Below, piece by piece: positions 26,162-34,265 of a DNA stretch of 64,000 bases. The stretch spans positions 2,294,001-2,358,000 of the forward strand of contig OY969721.1 in assembly GCA_963702175.1 (NCBI GenBank). Reading direction: 5' to 3'. This DNA is from VRUE01 sp963702175. GTDB taxonomy: Bacteria > Actinomycetota > Thermoleophilia > Solirubrobacterales > 70-9. Made by a program: the position numbers and the translations under genes. Position 1 is the stretch's first letter, and every line of letters begins with the position of its first letter. The notes under the pieces are model-generated. The model was not told the origin of the DNA. It made no database searches and was given only the letters and a program-made list of their open reading frames with translations.

Positions 26162-26976
26162 CGAACCCCCTCGTGCAGTGCCGCCATCGCCCGCTCCCGG
26201 ACCGCGACGAACTCGGGATCGGTGACCGCCTCGTCGCGGCTCGCTGCCCGCGGTTCGGGGGCGCTCAGCTCGGCGACCACCCTGGCCGGGCGGCTTGAGA
26301 GCACAGCGACCCGGTCGGAGAGGTAGAGGGCCTCCTCGACGTCGTGGCTGACCAGGACCACGGTGCGGGGATCGGCCCGCAGCGCTGCGGCGAGCCAGTC
26401 CTGCATCTCAGCCCGGGTGATCGCGTCGAGCGAGGCGAACGGCTCGTCCAGGGCAAGCACCGGCTTGCCGGCCAAGAGAGTGCGCAGGAAGGCAACCCGC
26501 TGGCGCATCCCGCCCGAGAGTTCAGCGGGCCGGCTGCGCTCGAAGCCGGCCAGGCCGAAGCGCTGGAACAACGCTCCGGCTCGCTGCCGGGCCTCGGCGC
26601 GGCCCAGGCCGCGGTTGCGCAGCGCCAGCGCCGCGTTGTCGATCGCCGTCAGCCAGGGCAGGAGAAGGTCGCGCTGGGGCATGTACGCGCAGTGGGTGAG
26701 GCGTCCCTGTGCCGTCGAGTCGCCGGCGACGGCGATCTCGCCGCGGCGCGGCTCCTGCAGCCCGGAGAGCAGCTCCAGCAGCGTCGACTTCCCGCAGCCG
26801 GATGGGCCGACCAGGCCGAGGACCCCGTGCGGGGGCACCTCCAGGTCGAGCCGCTCAATCGTCTCCAGGTCGCCGTAGGCGTGGTGCAGCCCGAGGATCG
26901 AGACCGCGGCCCCCGGCGGAGAGACACGAGAAGGCGATGCGTCCGCGGCGCCGAATTGAACGGCTTCCGTAGGCAT
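26158..26976 (-). CDS. thiZ: ABC ATPase, ThiZ/SsuB-like
   Basis: A 272-residue ATPase: Walker A GPSGCGKST, signature LSGGMRQR, Walker B LALDEPFASLD and switch His in VSHDVEEAL are all intact. The branch is that of nitrate/sulfonate/thiamine-precursor importers. I take ATG 26976 as the start; the frame stays open to 27234 but that region is the coding start of the divergent TauE gene. The 75-bp divergent gap (26977-27051) holds only a weak inverted repeat GACCA-aag-TGGTC. Confidence 0.9.
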   Translation of the reverse strand: MPTEAVQFGAADASPSRVSPPGAAVSILGLHHAYGDLETIERLDLEVPPHGVLGLVGPSGCGKSTLLELLSGLQEPRRGEIAVAGDSTAQGRLTHCAYMPQRDLLLPWLTAIDNAALALRNRGLGRAEARQRAGALFQRFGLAGFERSRPAELSGGMRQRVAFLRTLLAGKPVLALDEPFASLDAITRAEMQDWLAAALRADPRTVVLVSHDVEEALYLSDRVAVLSSRPARVVAELSAPEPRAASRDEAVTDPEFVAVRERAMAALHEGVR

Positions 26977-27051
26977 CTTGGTATCCTGGCGCACTCTGCG
27001 CTCCTGACCAAAGTGGTCGAGAAAGTCGATAAGCACCCGCGCGAAACTCAG

Positions 27052-27999
27052 ATGGACCCGGCGATAATCATTTTCGGCTTCGGTATCGGAGCGATGGTCG
27101 GCATGACCGGCATGGGTGGCGGCACCCTGATGACGCCGCTGCTGATCTTTCTTTTCGGCGTCAAGCCGGTAACGGCGATCGGCACCGACATCTTTTACGC
27201 GGCGGTGACGAAGACGGTCGGTGGCTGGAGGCACCTGCGGATGGGCACGGTCAATATGGGCCTCTCGCTCTGGCTCGCGGCGGGCAGCGTTCCCGCTTCG
27301 GTCGCCGGCGTCTGGCTGATCTCCCTACTCCAGGACAGGATCGGTGAAGAGCGGCTCGACTCACTCGTCTACGCGCTACTCGGCGGCACCCTGTTGATGG
27401 TCGGGATTATCACCCTGGCGCGGGCGCTGATCCTCAGCAAACTGATCGAAGAGCGCGAGGACTTCGAGCTCAAGCGCCGCCACAAGGTCGCCGCGGTCGT
27501 GATCGGGGCCACCACCGGCTTCGTGATCGGGATCACCTCGGCCGGCTCGGGCACGGTGATCGCGATCCTCCTGATCGCCGTTTACCGGCTCGTCCCCAGG
27601 AAGGTCGTCGGCACCGACGTCTTCCACGCCGCGATCCTGCTCTGGGCAGCGGGGATCGCCCACTGGGTCGGCGGCAACGTCGACTTCGTGCTCGCCGGCA
27701 ACATCCTGCTCGGCTCGATCCCCGGCGTCGTGCTCGGCTCCCACTTCGCCGCCAGGGCGCCGAGCGGCTTCCTGCGCACCGCCCTCGGCGTCGTCCTGGT
27801 CGCCGCCGGGATCGTCACGGTGCAGGAGGGGGATCCGTTGGTCTGGCCGATCGCTGCGGCCGTCGCCGGCATCGGCCTCGGGCTGCTGATCTGGTTCCCG
27901 CGCTGGTGGAACGCGCGGCGTGTCGAGCGGGAAGCTGCGGAAGGCAAGGGCCCCGCACACGATCGTTCGGGCGAGCTGGCGCCCGAGACGATCGGCTAG
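27052..27999 (+). CDS. TauE/SafE-family membrane permease
   Basis: A 315-residue, roughly eight-helix membrane protein of the sulfite-exporter TauE/SafE (DUF81) family. The two related halves begin GFGIGAMVGMTGMGGGTLMTP and VIGATTGFVIGITSAGSGT, the repeated motif of the family, each with a Gly-rich turn. GTDIFYAAVTK and GTDVFHAAILL are the paired second blocks. It presumably exports or imports small organosulfur or sulfite anions. The ribosome site before ATG 27052 is weak. The stop is followed at once by the left arm of the 101-bp inverted repeat. Confidence 0.9.
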   Translation: MDPAIIIFGFGIGAMVGMTGMGGGTLMTPLLIFLFGVKPVTAIGTDIFYAAVTKTVGGWRHLRMGTVNMGLSLWLAAGSVPASVAGVWLISLLQDRIGEERLDSLVYALLGGTLLMVGIITLARALILSKLIEEREDFELKRRHKVAAVVIGATTGFVIGITSAGSGTVIAILLIAVYRLVPRKVVGTDVFHAAILLWAAGIAHWVGGNVDFVLAGNILLGSIPGVVLGSHFAARAPSGFLRTALGVVLVAAGIVTVQEGDPLVWPIAAAVAGIGLGLLIWFPRWWNARRVEREAAEGKGPAHDRSGELAPETIG

Positions 28000-28100
28000 C
28001 GGCGCGCGGGTCCTGTCGCCGCAGGGGACCCACCGCCCCTTCCGGTAGCTAAAGCTTCCTCAGGGGCGGTACCCCCTACGGCGCCACCCGCGCGAGATGC
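28000..28100 (+). repeat. 101-bp inverted repeat, left arm
   Basis: This arm is the exact reverse complement of 28578-28678 over all 101 bp. It begins one base after the TauE stop. Inside it, ACCGCCCC and GGGGCGGT can form an 8-bp stem around a nested AGCT-AA-AGCT hairpin, and GGGTCC/GGACCC forms another, so each arm is itself highly structured and could act as a terminator. Confidence 0.97.
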
Positions 28101-28103
28101 CTA

Positions 28104-28559
28104 TTACCTGGTTGCCCAGGCGTCCTTGGGGGCGGCGAGCTGGCGCACCTCGTCGGGAAGCTCGCCGGAGACGAGGTCGGCGAGGGTGACGTGCTCGACT
28201 ACGGCGCGGAGGCTGGCTCGGACGGCGATCCAGACCTCCTGCAGGTGCCGGGCGCTTCCGCGGTACTCGAGCTCCTCGGGCGACTCCGACTGCACGTGGG
28301 CGATTGGTCCCTCGACGGCGCGGACGATGTCGGCGATCGTCACCTCGTCGGCCGGGCGGGCCAGCCAGTAGCCGCCCTTGGCGCCACGCCGCGCCCGCAC
28401 GATTCCGGCGTGCTTCAGCTCCAGCAGGATGTGCTCGAGGAACTGCAGCGGAATCTCCTGCGCCTCTGCAAGCTTCTCGCCCTTGACGGGACCTTCTCCA
28501 GCAGCAGCCAGCTCCGCGGCAGCCCTCACCGCGTAATCGGCCTTCGCAGAAACGCGCAT
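28104..28559 (-). CDS. Rrf2-family transcriptional regulator without Fe-S cysteines
   Basis: A 151-residue winged-helix regulator. MRVSAKADYAVRAAAELA and EIPLQFLEHILLELKHAGIV carry the helix-turn-helix, RGAKGGYWLARP is the wing, and TIADIVRAVEGP starts the dimerisation helix, all standard for Rrf2/IscR/CymR. There is no Cys in the protein, so it cannot bind the IscR-type iron-sulfur cluster and is more like CymR or RsrR-independent members. It is wholly enclosed between the arms of the 101-bp inverted repeat, with its start 18 bp from the right arm. A link to sulfur metabolism through the neighbouring TauE permease is plausible. Confidence 0.9.
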   Translation of the reverse strand: MRVSAKADYAVRAAAELAAAGEGPVKGEKLAEAQEIPLQFLEHILLELKHAGIVRARRGAKGGYWLARPADEVTIADIVRAVEGPIAHVQSESPEELEYRGSARHLQEVWIAVRASLRAVVEHVTLADLVSGELPDEVRQLAAPKDAWATR

Positions 28560-28577
28560 AAGCGGAGTAAATCAGGC

Positions 28578-28678
28578 GCATCTCGCGCGGGTGGCGCCGT
28601 AGGGGGTACCGCCCCTGAGGAAGCTTTAGCTACCGGAAGGGGCGGTGGGTCCCCTGCGGCGACAGGACCCGCGCGCCG
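28578..28678 (-). repeat. 101-bp inverted repeat, right arm
   Basis: Exact reverse complement of 28000-28100. It ends 6 bp from the stop of the minus-strand VWA gene, so relative to the neighbouring gene it has the same orientation and position as the left arm has relative to TauE. It also forms the region immediately upstream of the rrf2 start. Confidence 0.97.
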
Positions 28679-28684
28679 AAGCGC

Positions 28685-30082
28685 TCAGTCTTGGGGCGTA
28701 CCGCCGGCTACTACGTTGACGAAGTTCTCTAGGTGGCGTGTGGTCCAGCACTCGAAGGCGCCGTCGCAGTAGCGCTCGTAGGCGGCCATCACCGAGTCGC
28801 CATAGTTCCAGTAGAGCTTCGGCTCGGGGTTGAGCCAGAAGAGGCGGCCGGCGCGCTCTGAGATCTGGGCGAAGACCTCGGCATGGGGCTCGCGGCCGTT
28901 GGTGCGGGCGTCGCCGAGCACGATCACGGTCGAGCGCGGATCGAGCTCCTCCGAGATCTCGGTCAGGAACTCGAGCCAGACCCGGCCGTAATCGGTGTAG
29001 CCGGAGACGTCGGCGACGCCGCCCTCGCTGGAGATTCGCTGCGAGATCTGGCGGAAGTCCCGCTCGTGCTCAAAGACCTCGGTGACCTCCGAGATCCGCT
29101 CGATGAAGACGAAGCTGCGCAGCTTGCGGAACGAGTCGTGCAGGGCGTGCAGGACGGAGAGGAAGAAGACGCTGGCCGAAGTGACCGAGGTGGAGACGTC
29201 GCAGAGCACGTAGATCTCCGGCCGGCGCGGGCGCTTCGGCCGGTAACGCAGGTAGAGCGGCACACCCCCCGTCTGCAGCGAAGCGCGCATCGTTCGCCGC
29301 ACGTCGACTGTCCGCGCCTGGCGGCGCCCGCGCTGCTCGTGGCCGAGCGTCGCCAGCCGCCGCTTCATCTGCGAGACAGCCCGGTGCACGGCGGCCAGGT
29401 CCTGGGTCGGGTTGGTCGGCAGCGCCCGGTCGAGCTCGGCCAGCGGCCGGGACGGGGGCAGGGTGGAGGTGCGCTCGATCAGGTCGCGTTCGAGCTCGCG
29501 GCGCAGGTGGCGCTCGAACCGGTTGAGCTGGTCGCGGTCGATCGGCGGCAGCTCTGCGGCGCCGTCCTCTGCCGTCTGCTGGGCACCGGCGGAGAGGCCC
29601 AGCGTGCGACGGATCCGCTGCACATCGACGCCGACCACGCCCGAGCCCTCCTGGCGGCCGAAGGCGGCGATCGCCAGCCGCGCCAGGTCGCGCATCTCGC
29701 CGTCGTTGCCCTCCACGATCGCCTGGCGGATCTGCTCGCGCAGCTCGTCGATGTCGAGGCGCTCGCCGCCCTCGTGGCGCTGGCCCGCCTCGGCGACCCC
29801 CCGCTCGATCGCCTCGACCTCGGCGGCGCGAAAGAACCAGCGCTCGAACAGCAGCTCGAAGAGGCGGCGGTCCTCCGGCGACTTGGCGATCGTCGCGGCC
29901 AGCGCCTCGCGGAAGTCGTCCTGCGAGGACCAGGGCACCTGCTCGAGTGCTGAAAAGGCGTCGAGGATCTCCGAGGTGCCGACCGCGACCCCCTCCGAGC
30001 GCAGCTCCTCGCAGAAGCCGAGCAGCTTGGCGGTCAGGCCGGGAGGGGCGGCCTCAGGCTTGGGGCCGTACGGACTCGGCAA
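28685..30082 (-). CDS. VWA-domain protein, CoxE-like
   Basis: A 465-residue protein whose N-terminal ~250 residues are helical (EILDAFSALEQVPW) and whose C-terminal half is a von Willebrand A domain with metal site DVSTS in YVLCDVSTSVTSASVFF, plus the later Thr and Asp in GYTDYG and VLGDARTNGR. Such proteins pair with MoxR ATPases as chaperones that insert metals or assemble complexes (CoxD/CoxE in CO dehydrogenase). The MoxR gene precedes it with a 29-bp overlap. The start appears to be TTG. The client complex is not in this window. Confidence 0.88.
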   Translation of the reverse strand: MPSPYGPKPEAAPPGLTAKLLGFCEELRSEGVAVGTSEILDAFSALEQVPWSSQDDFREALAATIAKSPEDRRLFELLFERWFFRAAEVEAIERGVAEAGQRHEGGERLDIDELREQIRQAIVEGNDGEMRDLARLAIAAFGRQEGSGVVGVDVQRIRRTLGLSAGAQQTAEDGAAELPPIDRDQLNRFERHLRRELERDLIERTSTLPPSRPLAELDRALPTNPTQDLAAVHRAVSQMKRRLATLGHEQRGRRQARTVDVRRTMRASLQTGGVPLYLRYRPKRPRRPEIYVLCDVSTSVTSASVFFLSVLHALHDSFRKLRSFVFIERISEVTEVFEHERDFRQISQRISSEGGVADVSGYTDYGRVWLEFLTEISEELDPRSTVIVLGDARTNGREPHAEVFAQISERAGRLFWLNPEPKLYWNYGDSVMAAYERYCDGAFECWTTRHLENFVNVVAGGTPQD

Positions 30083-30935
30083 GCTTCATCCCCACTCGCT
30101 CGGCGACCAGGTCGATGTCGGTGCGGTGCTTGACGATGATCGACATCGACTGCTCGAAGGTCTCGCGGTCGATGTCCTCGGCGCCCATCAGCAGCAGCGT
30201 GCGCGCCCAGTCGATCGACTCGGCGATCGAGGGCGGCTTCTTCAGGTCTAGGGCACGGATCATGCTGACCACCTCGACCAGGCGGCGGGTCAGCGTCTCC
30301 GGCAGCTCGGGCGCGTGCAGGTGGACGATCTCCATCTCCCGCTCGAGGTCGGGGTAGTCGAGCCATAGGTAGAGGCAGCGCCGCTTCAGGGCCTCGGTCA
30401 GCTCGCGCGAGTTGTTAGAGGTGAGGACGACGATCGGCATCGTCGTCGCCGATACCTGGCCCAGCTCGGGGATCGTGATCTGGAAGTCGGAGAGCAGCTC
30501 GAGCAGCATTGCCTCGAACTCCTGGTCGGTCTTGTCGATCTCGTCGATTAGCAGGACGACGGGGTCGGCGCTGGCGATCGCCTGCATTAGCGGCCGCTCG
30601 AGCAGGAACTCCTTGTCGAAGATGTCGTCGTGGACCTCATCCCAGCCGGACTCGCCGCCGGCCTGGATCCGCAGCAGCTGCTTGCGGTAGTTCCACTCGT
30701 AGAGCGCCTTTGCCTCGTCGAGCCCCTCGTAGCACTGGAGGCGGATCAGCTCGCGGCCGGTGGCGCGCGAGAGCGCCTTCGCCAGCTCCGTCTTGCCGAC
30801 CCCGGCCGGCCCCTCGACCAGCACCGGCTTACCGAGCCGCTGGGCGAGGAAAGAGACCAGCGCGGCACGCTCGTCGGCGAGGTAGCCCGCGCCGGCGAGC
30901 GCTTGCTTTACCTCGGCGACGGAACCGGCAGCCAT
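30054..30935 (-). CDS. MoxR-family AAA+ ATPase
   Basis: A 293-residue AAA+ protein: Walker A GPAGVGKT (42-49), Walker B LLIDEID, sensor-1 VLTSNNSRELTEALKRRC with arginine finger region, and a C-terminal helical lid. It matches the CoxD-like branch of MoxR. The start is ATG 30935; the further open frame to 31199 is antisense to the small gene at 30942. It works with the VWA partner encoded downstream, which overlaps it by 29 bp. Confidence 0.92.
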   Translation of the reverse strand: MAAGSVAEVKQALAGAGYLADERAALVSFLAQRLGKPVLVEGPAGVGKTELAKALSRATGRELIRLQCYEGLDEAKALYEWNYRKQLLRIQAGGESGWDEVHDDIFDKEFLLERPLMQAIASADPVVLLIDEIDKTDQEFEAMLLELLSDFQITIPELGQVSATTMPIVVLTSNNSRELTEALKRRCLYLWLDYPDLEREMEIVHLHAPELPETLTRRLVEVVSMIRALDLKKPPSIAESIDWARTLLLMGAEDIDRETFEQSMSIIVKHRTDIDLVAERVGMKLAESVRPQA

Positions 30936-30941
30936 GGGGCG

Positions 30942-31181
30942 ATGATAATTGCCAGCGTGCTTGACCTCGCTCTCCCGCTCGCGGCGCTGCTGCCCGACCG
31001 CGCCGGCCCCTACATCGCCCTGGTCTTCGCCGGCTTCGCGATCGGCGTCCTCGGTCACTTCAGCCGCTCCCGCTGGCTCGTCGTGATCGGCGTGATCCTG
31101 ATCTCGCTCGGCGCCTTCCTCTTCCCGCTTGCCCTTGACCTGACGACGGACGAGCGTCCCTCCGTGCGCACTACGCGTTAG
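30942..31181 (+). CDS. Small two-helix membrane protein
   Basis: 79 residues from ATG 30942 (a GTG at 30957 is also possible). Two hydrophobic segments, around GPYIALVFAGFAIGVLGHF and WLVVIGVILISLGAFLFPLAL, are joined by a short basic loop (SRSR), and the C-terminus is polar. It is divergent from moxR by 6 bp. It has no recognised family. Coding is supported by strong third-position GC and hydrophobic pattern. Confidence 0.6.
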   Translation: MIIASVLDLALPLAALLPDRAGPYIALVFAGFAIGVLGHFSRSRWLVVIGVILISLGAFLFPLALDLTTDERPSVRTTR

Positions 31182-31240
31182 ACGGCAGGGCATTTTCACG
31201 GCGGTCGTGCCAGAATCTCGTCCCTCGAGAGGACATTACT

Positions 31241-32350
31241 TTGAATCGACTTCGCATTTTCTTCTTGCTCGCCGCGCTGTTTGCGCTGGCCACCGCGTTC
31301 GCCGCCTGCGGCAGCGAGGACAGCGGCAGCCCTCAGGCCGTACTCGACAACGCCACCTTCAAGGGCGCCAAAAGCGGCAACCTCGACCTGACGCTGGCGG
31401 TCGACGCGAAAGGGCCGGAAGGTGGGAACCTCGACGTCAGTCTCTCCGGTCCCTTCCAGGACGAAGGCGAGGGGCAGCCGCCCCGGCTCTCCCTGGCCAT
31501 AGATGCCAAAGGCGACCTTTCCGGCGAACAGATCGACTTTGAGGGCGGCCTGGTCCTGCTGCCGAGCAAGGCTTACGTGAATTACGAAGGTGTCGACTAC
31601 GAGGTCGACCCGACCACCTTCAGCTTCGTCAAGTCGGCGCTCGAGGAAGCGCAGAAAGAAGGTGGCCAGGCGTCAGACGTCACGGCTTGTCAGGAAGCAG
31701 CCAGTGAGCTCGAAGTCGCTGACTTCGTCGAAAATCTCAGCGACGAGGGCAGCGCCAAAGTCGGCGGTACGAGCACGACGACGATCACCGGAGACCTCGA
31801 CGTGCCGGGAGCGCTCGACTCGCTGGTCGAGCTCTCCAACGAGCCGGCCTGCGAATCTCAGCTGAGTGAAGTTGAGGGAGGACCGTTCGCCCTTACCGAC
31901 GAAGGGGTCGAAGAGGCCAAGAGCCAGCTCGAAGGCGCGGTAAAGAGCGCTCCCGTCGAAATCGACGTCGGCGACGACGACATCGTGCGGAAGGTTACGA
32001 CGCAGCTCGAGATCGAACCGGAGGAAGCAGGGACCGGGCCGGAGCAGATGACCATCGACTTCGACCTCACTCTGACCGGCGTCAACGAGGAACAGTCAAT
32101 CGTCGCCCCGTCGAAAGCCAAGCCGCTCAACGACCTCTTCCTCAAGCTCAAAGTGAACCCGATCGAACTTCTCGGCTTGCTCGAAGGTGGGGAAGGAGCT
32201 GGCGGCCTGGGCGACGTTCTCGATCAGATTGGTGGCGGGAGCGGTGACTCCAGCTCCGGCGACACCGGCGACGGCCAGTCCTACACCGAGTGCCTCCAAG
32301 GCGCGCGCAGCGCCGCCGACATCCAGAAGTGCGGCTCGAAGCTCGGCTAG
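31241..32350 (+). CDS. Hypothetical acidic lipoprotein (LppX/LprG-like size)
   Basis: 369 residues starting at TTG 31241 behind GAGAGG. The signal ends in lipobox AFAACGS. The mature part is acidic and beta-rich with alternating pattern (NLDLTLAVDAKGPEGG, LSLAIDAKGDLSGEQIDFEG), reminiscent of lipid-binding lipoproteins that coat lipids in a beta half-barrel, though the match is only by style. The C-terminus has a Gly/Ser-rich linker then a short Cys-containing segment YTECLQGARSAADIQKCGSKL. Location: outer face of the membrane. Confidence 0.75.
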   Translation: MNRLRIFFLLAALFALATAFAACGSEDSGSPQAVLDNATFKGAKSGNLDLTLAVDAKGPEGGNLDVSLSGPFQDEGEGQPPRLSLAIDAKGDLSGEQIDFEGGLVLLPSKAYVNYEGVDYEVDPTTFSFVKSALEEAQKEGGQASDVTACQEAASELEVADFVENLSDEGSAKVGGTSTTTITGDLDVPGALDSLVELSNEPACESQLSEVEGGPFALTDEGVEEAKSQLEGAVKSAPVEIDVGDDDIVRKVTTQLEIEPEEAGTGPEQMTIDFDLTLTGVNEEQSIVAPSKAKPLNDLFLKLKVNPIELLGLLEGGEGAGGLGDVLDQIGGGSGDSSSGDTGDGQSYTECLQGARSAADIQKCGSKLG

Positions 32351-32386
32351 CGACGGGACGGTCCGACAGGTGAGCGGCGGCAGGCG

Positions 32387-33388
32387 ATGAGCGTCCTGCT
32401 GCTGGCACTCAGCTTCGCCGTCATCCTCGCGGGAGCACTGCTCTTCACCAATGCGGTCGAGTGGATCGGTCACCGGCTGAAACTGGGTGAAGGCGCGGTC
32501 GGCAGCCTGCTAGCCGCCGTCGGCACGGCGATGCCGGAGACGCTGATCGCGATCGTCGCCCTACTCGGCGCCGCAGAGGGGGGCGACGACGTGGCGATCG
32601 GGGCGATCGTCGGCGCGCCCTTCCTACTGGGCACGCTGGCGATGGGACTGGTCGGTCTCTTTGCCTATCTCTACCGCGACCGGCGTGAGCAGGGCCTGAA
32701 GCTGGACGCACACGGGCCGACCCTGGAGCGGGACCTGATCTTTTTCCTGATCTTCTTCGGCGTGGGGCTCGCCCTTGCCTGGGGCGCGCCGGCGGCGGTG
32801 CGGATCCCCGCTGGGATCGCGGTCATCCTCGCCTACGTCTTCTATGTGCGACGCACGCTGCTCGCCAGCGGGTCGGTGCAGGATCACGCCACGCTCAACC
32901 CGCTGATCTTCGAGCGACGAGAGGAGCGCCGCACCGACCCCAGCTTGCTGCTCTGCATCGTCCAGCTGCTAGTCGGCCTTGGCGCAATGGTCGGCGGCGC
33001 TCACCTCTTCGTCGAGGAGCTGCTCCACATCGCCGAGTCGCTCGGGGTCGAGGCCGTCGTCCTAGCGCTGATCCTGGCGCCGCTGGCGACTGAGCTGCCG
33101 GAGAAGGTCAACAGCTTCTTCTGGGTGCGCGAGGGCAAGGACAGCCTGGCCCTGGGGAACATCACCGGCGCGATGGTCTTCCAGTCAACGATCCCGGTGG
33201 GGATCGGCCTGATCTTCACCGACTGGGCACTCAGCACCAACGCTGCGATCTCGGTCGTGCTCGGGCTCGCCGGCGGCTTCCTCGCCTACGAGATGCTGCA
33301 CCGCCGTGACCGCTTTTCCCTGCCAGCAGTAATCACCTGGATCACGCTCTACATGTCCTACATCGTCATCGTCGTCCTCAGCGCTTAG
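32387..33388 (+). CDS. Sodium/calcium exchanger family protein (CaCA)
   Basis: A 333-residue antiporter with about ten helices in two inverted halves. The alpha-1 repeat is GSLLAAVGTAMPETLIAIVA, and alpha-2 is LILAPLATELPEKVNSFFW followed by SLALGNITGAMVFQST. The conserved acidic residues (Glu in PET and PEK) that bind cations are present. It exchanges Ca2+ for Na+ or H+ across the membrane. The gene starts 36 bp after the lipoprotein stop. Confidence 0.9.
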   Translation: MSVLLLALSFAVILAGALLFTNAVEWIGHRLKLGEGAVGSLLAAVGTAMPETLIAIVALLGAAEGGDDVAIGAIVGAPFLLGTLAMGLVGLFAYLYRDRREQGLKLDAHGPTLERDLIFFLIFFGVGLALAWGAPAAVRIPAGIAVILAYVFYVRRTLLASGSVQDHATLNPLIFERREERRTDPSLLLCIVQLLVGLGAMVGGAHLFVEELLHIAESLGVEAVVLALILAPLATELPEKVNSFFWVREGKDSLALGNITGAMVFQSTIPVGIGLIFTDWALSTNAAISVVLGLAGGFLAYEMLHRRDRFSLPAVITWITLYMSYIVIVVLSA

Positions 33389-33448
33389 CGGCGGTTCTAC
33401 CGGAAGGTTTCAGCTCGCGGTTCCGCGCGCGCGTTAGATCAAACCACC

Positions 33449-33477
33449 TTGACTAATCAAAGCTAAGCGTATATAGC
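33449..33477 (+). promoter_or_regulatory. Candidate sigma-70-type promoter for the TTA-rich gene
   Basis: TTGACT at 33449-33454 and TATAGC at 33472-33477 with 17-bp spacing; an overlapping TATATA at 33470 gives 15 bp. A short hairpin TGGTGGC-tac-GCCGCCA follows, just before the AAGGGAGG ribosome site near 33531. Confidence 0.5.
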
Positions 33478-33544
33478 TGCCTCGACCGAGAGCTCCAAAG
33501 CTCAAACACCGATGGTGGCTACGCCGCCACAAGGGAGGATGAAG

Positions 33545-34219
33545 ATGAGACTCATCAAGATGCTCGGCCTCGCTGGGGCTGCAGCCCTGGCTTCATTGGC
33601 GCTGATCGGCCCAGGCACCGCGACTGCTGACAGCGCGTGCTTAGTCGATCCCGGGCCGCTGGGTCTATGCCCAGCGGGTGCAGTATGGAACGGCCCGATA
33701 ATAGGCTTATCAGGAGAAGCCTTATTCAAAATCCACAACACTGTAACCAAATGCAAATCAGAATTTTTAGCCGATTACAATTTCAATGAGGGACCTCATG
33801 TTGGGGTCTTATATTTAATCTTAAACTTGACTTTCACTGAATGCGTGGGTCCCTGTCAAAAAGTAATAGCGGAGAACCTACCTTACTTACTGTTAGTTTC
33901 CATGGCGCAAGGACACGCATTGTTGCGTGGAGACGGCAAAGGACCGCCAGCGTTCTTACTGGAAAACTGCGTCATCTTAGGTCTCCCGATGAACTGCTTA
34001 TATCGACCACCAGTTCTGCCTGTATTAGCTAAATACCTGTTAGAGAGCAATGAAATAGGACAACCATTAGCTGGCGCCCTGGCATTCAACCAGCCGCTGG
34101 TGTGGGGTGGAGATGACCCAATCTGCCCACAACAAGCTAATTTTGAAGCGACTTACTTAATCTATGAGGACTTTGGGTTCCTGGAGGGTCCCGAGCTGTT
34201 CTTCACGGCCTTACCGTAA
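33545..34219 (+). CDS. Secreted Cys-rich protein with 17 TTA codons
   Basis: A 224-residue exported protein of no recognised family. The start is ATG 33545, 6 nt after AGGGAGG; an ATG at 33539 is too close. A signal peptide ends near GTATA-DSACL. The mature part has about ten Cys residues (KCKSEF, TECVGPCQK, LENCVI, PMNCLY, DPICPQ), suggesting disulfides. Codon use is unlike every neighbour: reading the frame I count 17 TTA leucine codons plus many AAA, ATA and GTA codons, all after the signal peptide, which itself uses ordinary GC-rich codons. This suggests transfer from a lower-GC source, or regulation by the rare TTA-reading tRNA as with bldA in Streptomyces. Confidence 0.85.
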   Translation: MRLIKMLGLAGAAALASLALIGPGTATADSACLVDPGPLGLCPAGAVWNGPIIGLSGEALFKIHNTVTKCKSEFLADYNFNEGPHVGVLYLILNLTFTECVGPCQKVIAENLPYLLLVSMAQGHALLRGDGKGPPAFLLENCVILGLPMNCLYRPPVLPVLAKYLLESNEIGQPLAGALAFNQPLVWGGDDPICPQQANFEATYLIYEDFGFLEGPELFFTALP

Positions 34220-34235
34220 GGCCAAATCTGCAATC

Positions 34236-34265
34236 GAGGGCCGCGCCTTAGTAGGCGTGGCCCTC
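34236..34265. terminator. Shared hairpin between converging genes
   Basis: GAGGGCC (34236-34242) pairs with GGCCCTC (34259-34265) and CGCCT with AGGCG (44-48 with 53-57 of the same hundred), leaving one G-T mismatch and a TAGT loop. It lies 17 bp after the stop of the TTA-rich gene and includes the stop codon of bcp, so it can terminate both strands. Confidence 0.6.

Noticed and set aside
26977..27051. TPP riboswitch for the ThiYXZ-like transporter
   Set aside because: The 75-bp divergent gap lacks the conserved CTGAGA and ACCTGA-type TPP elements.
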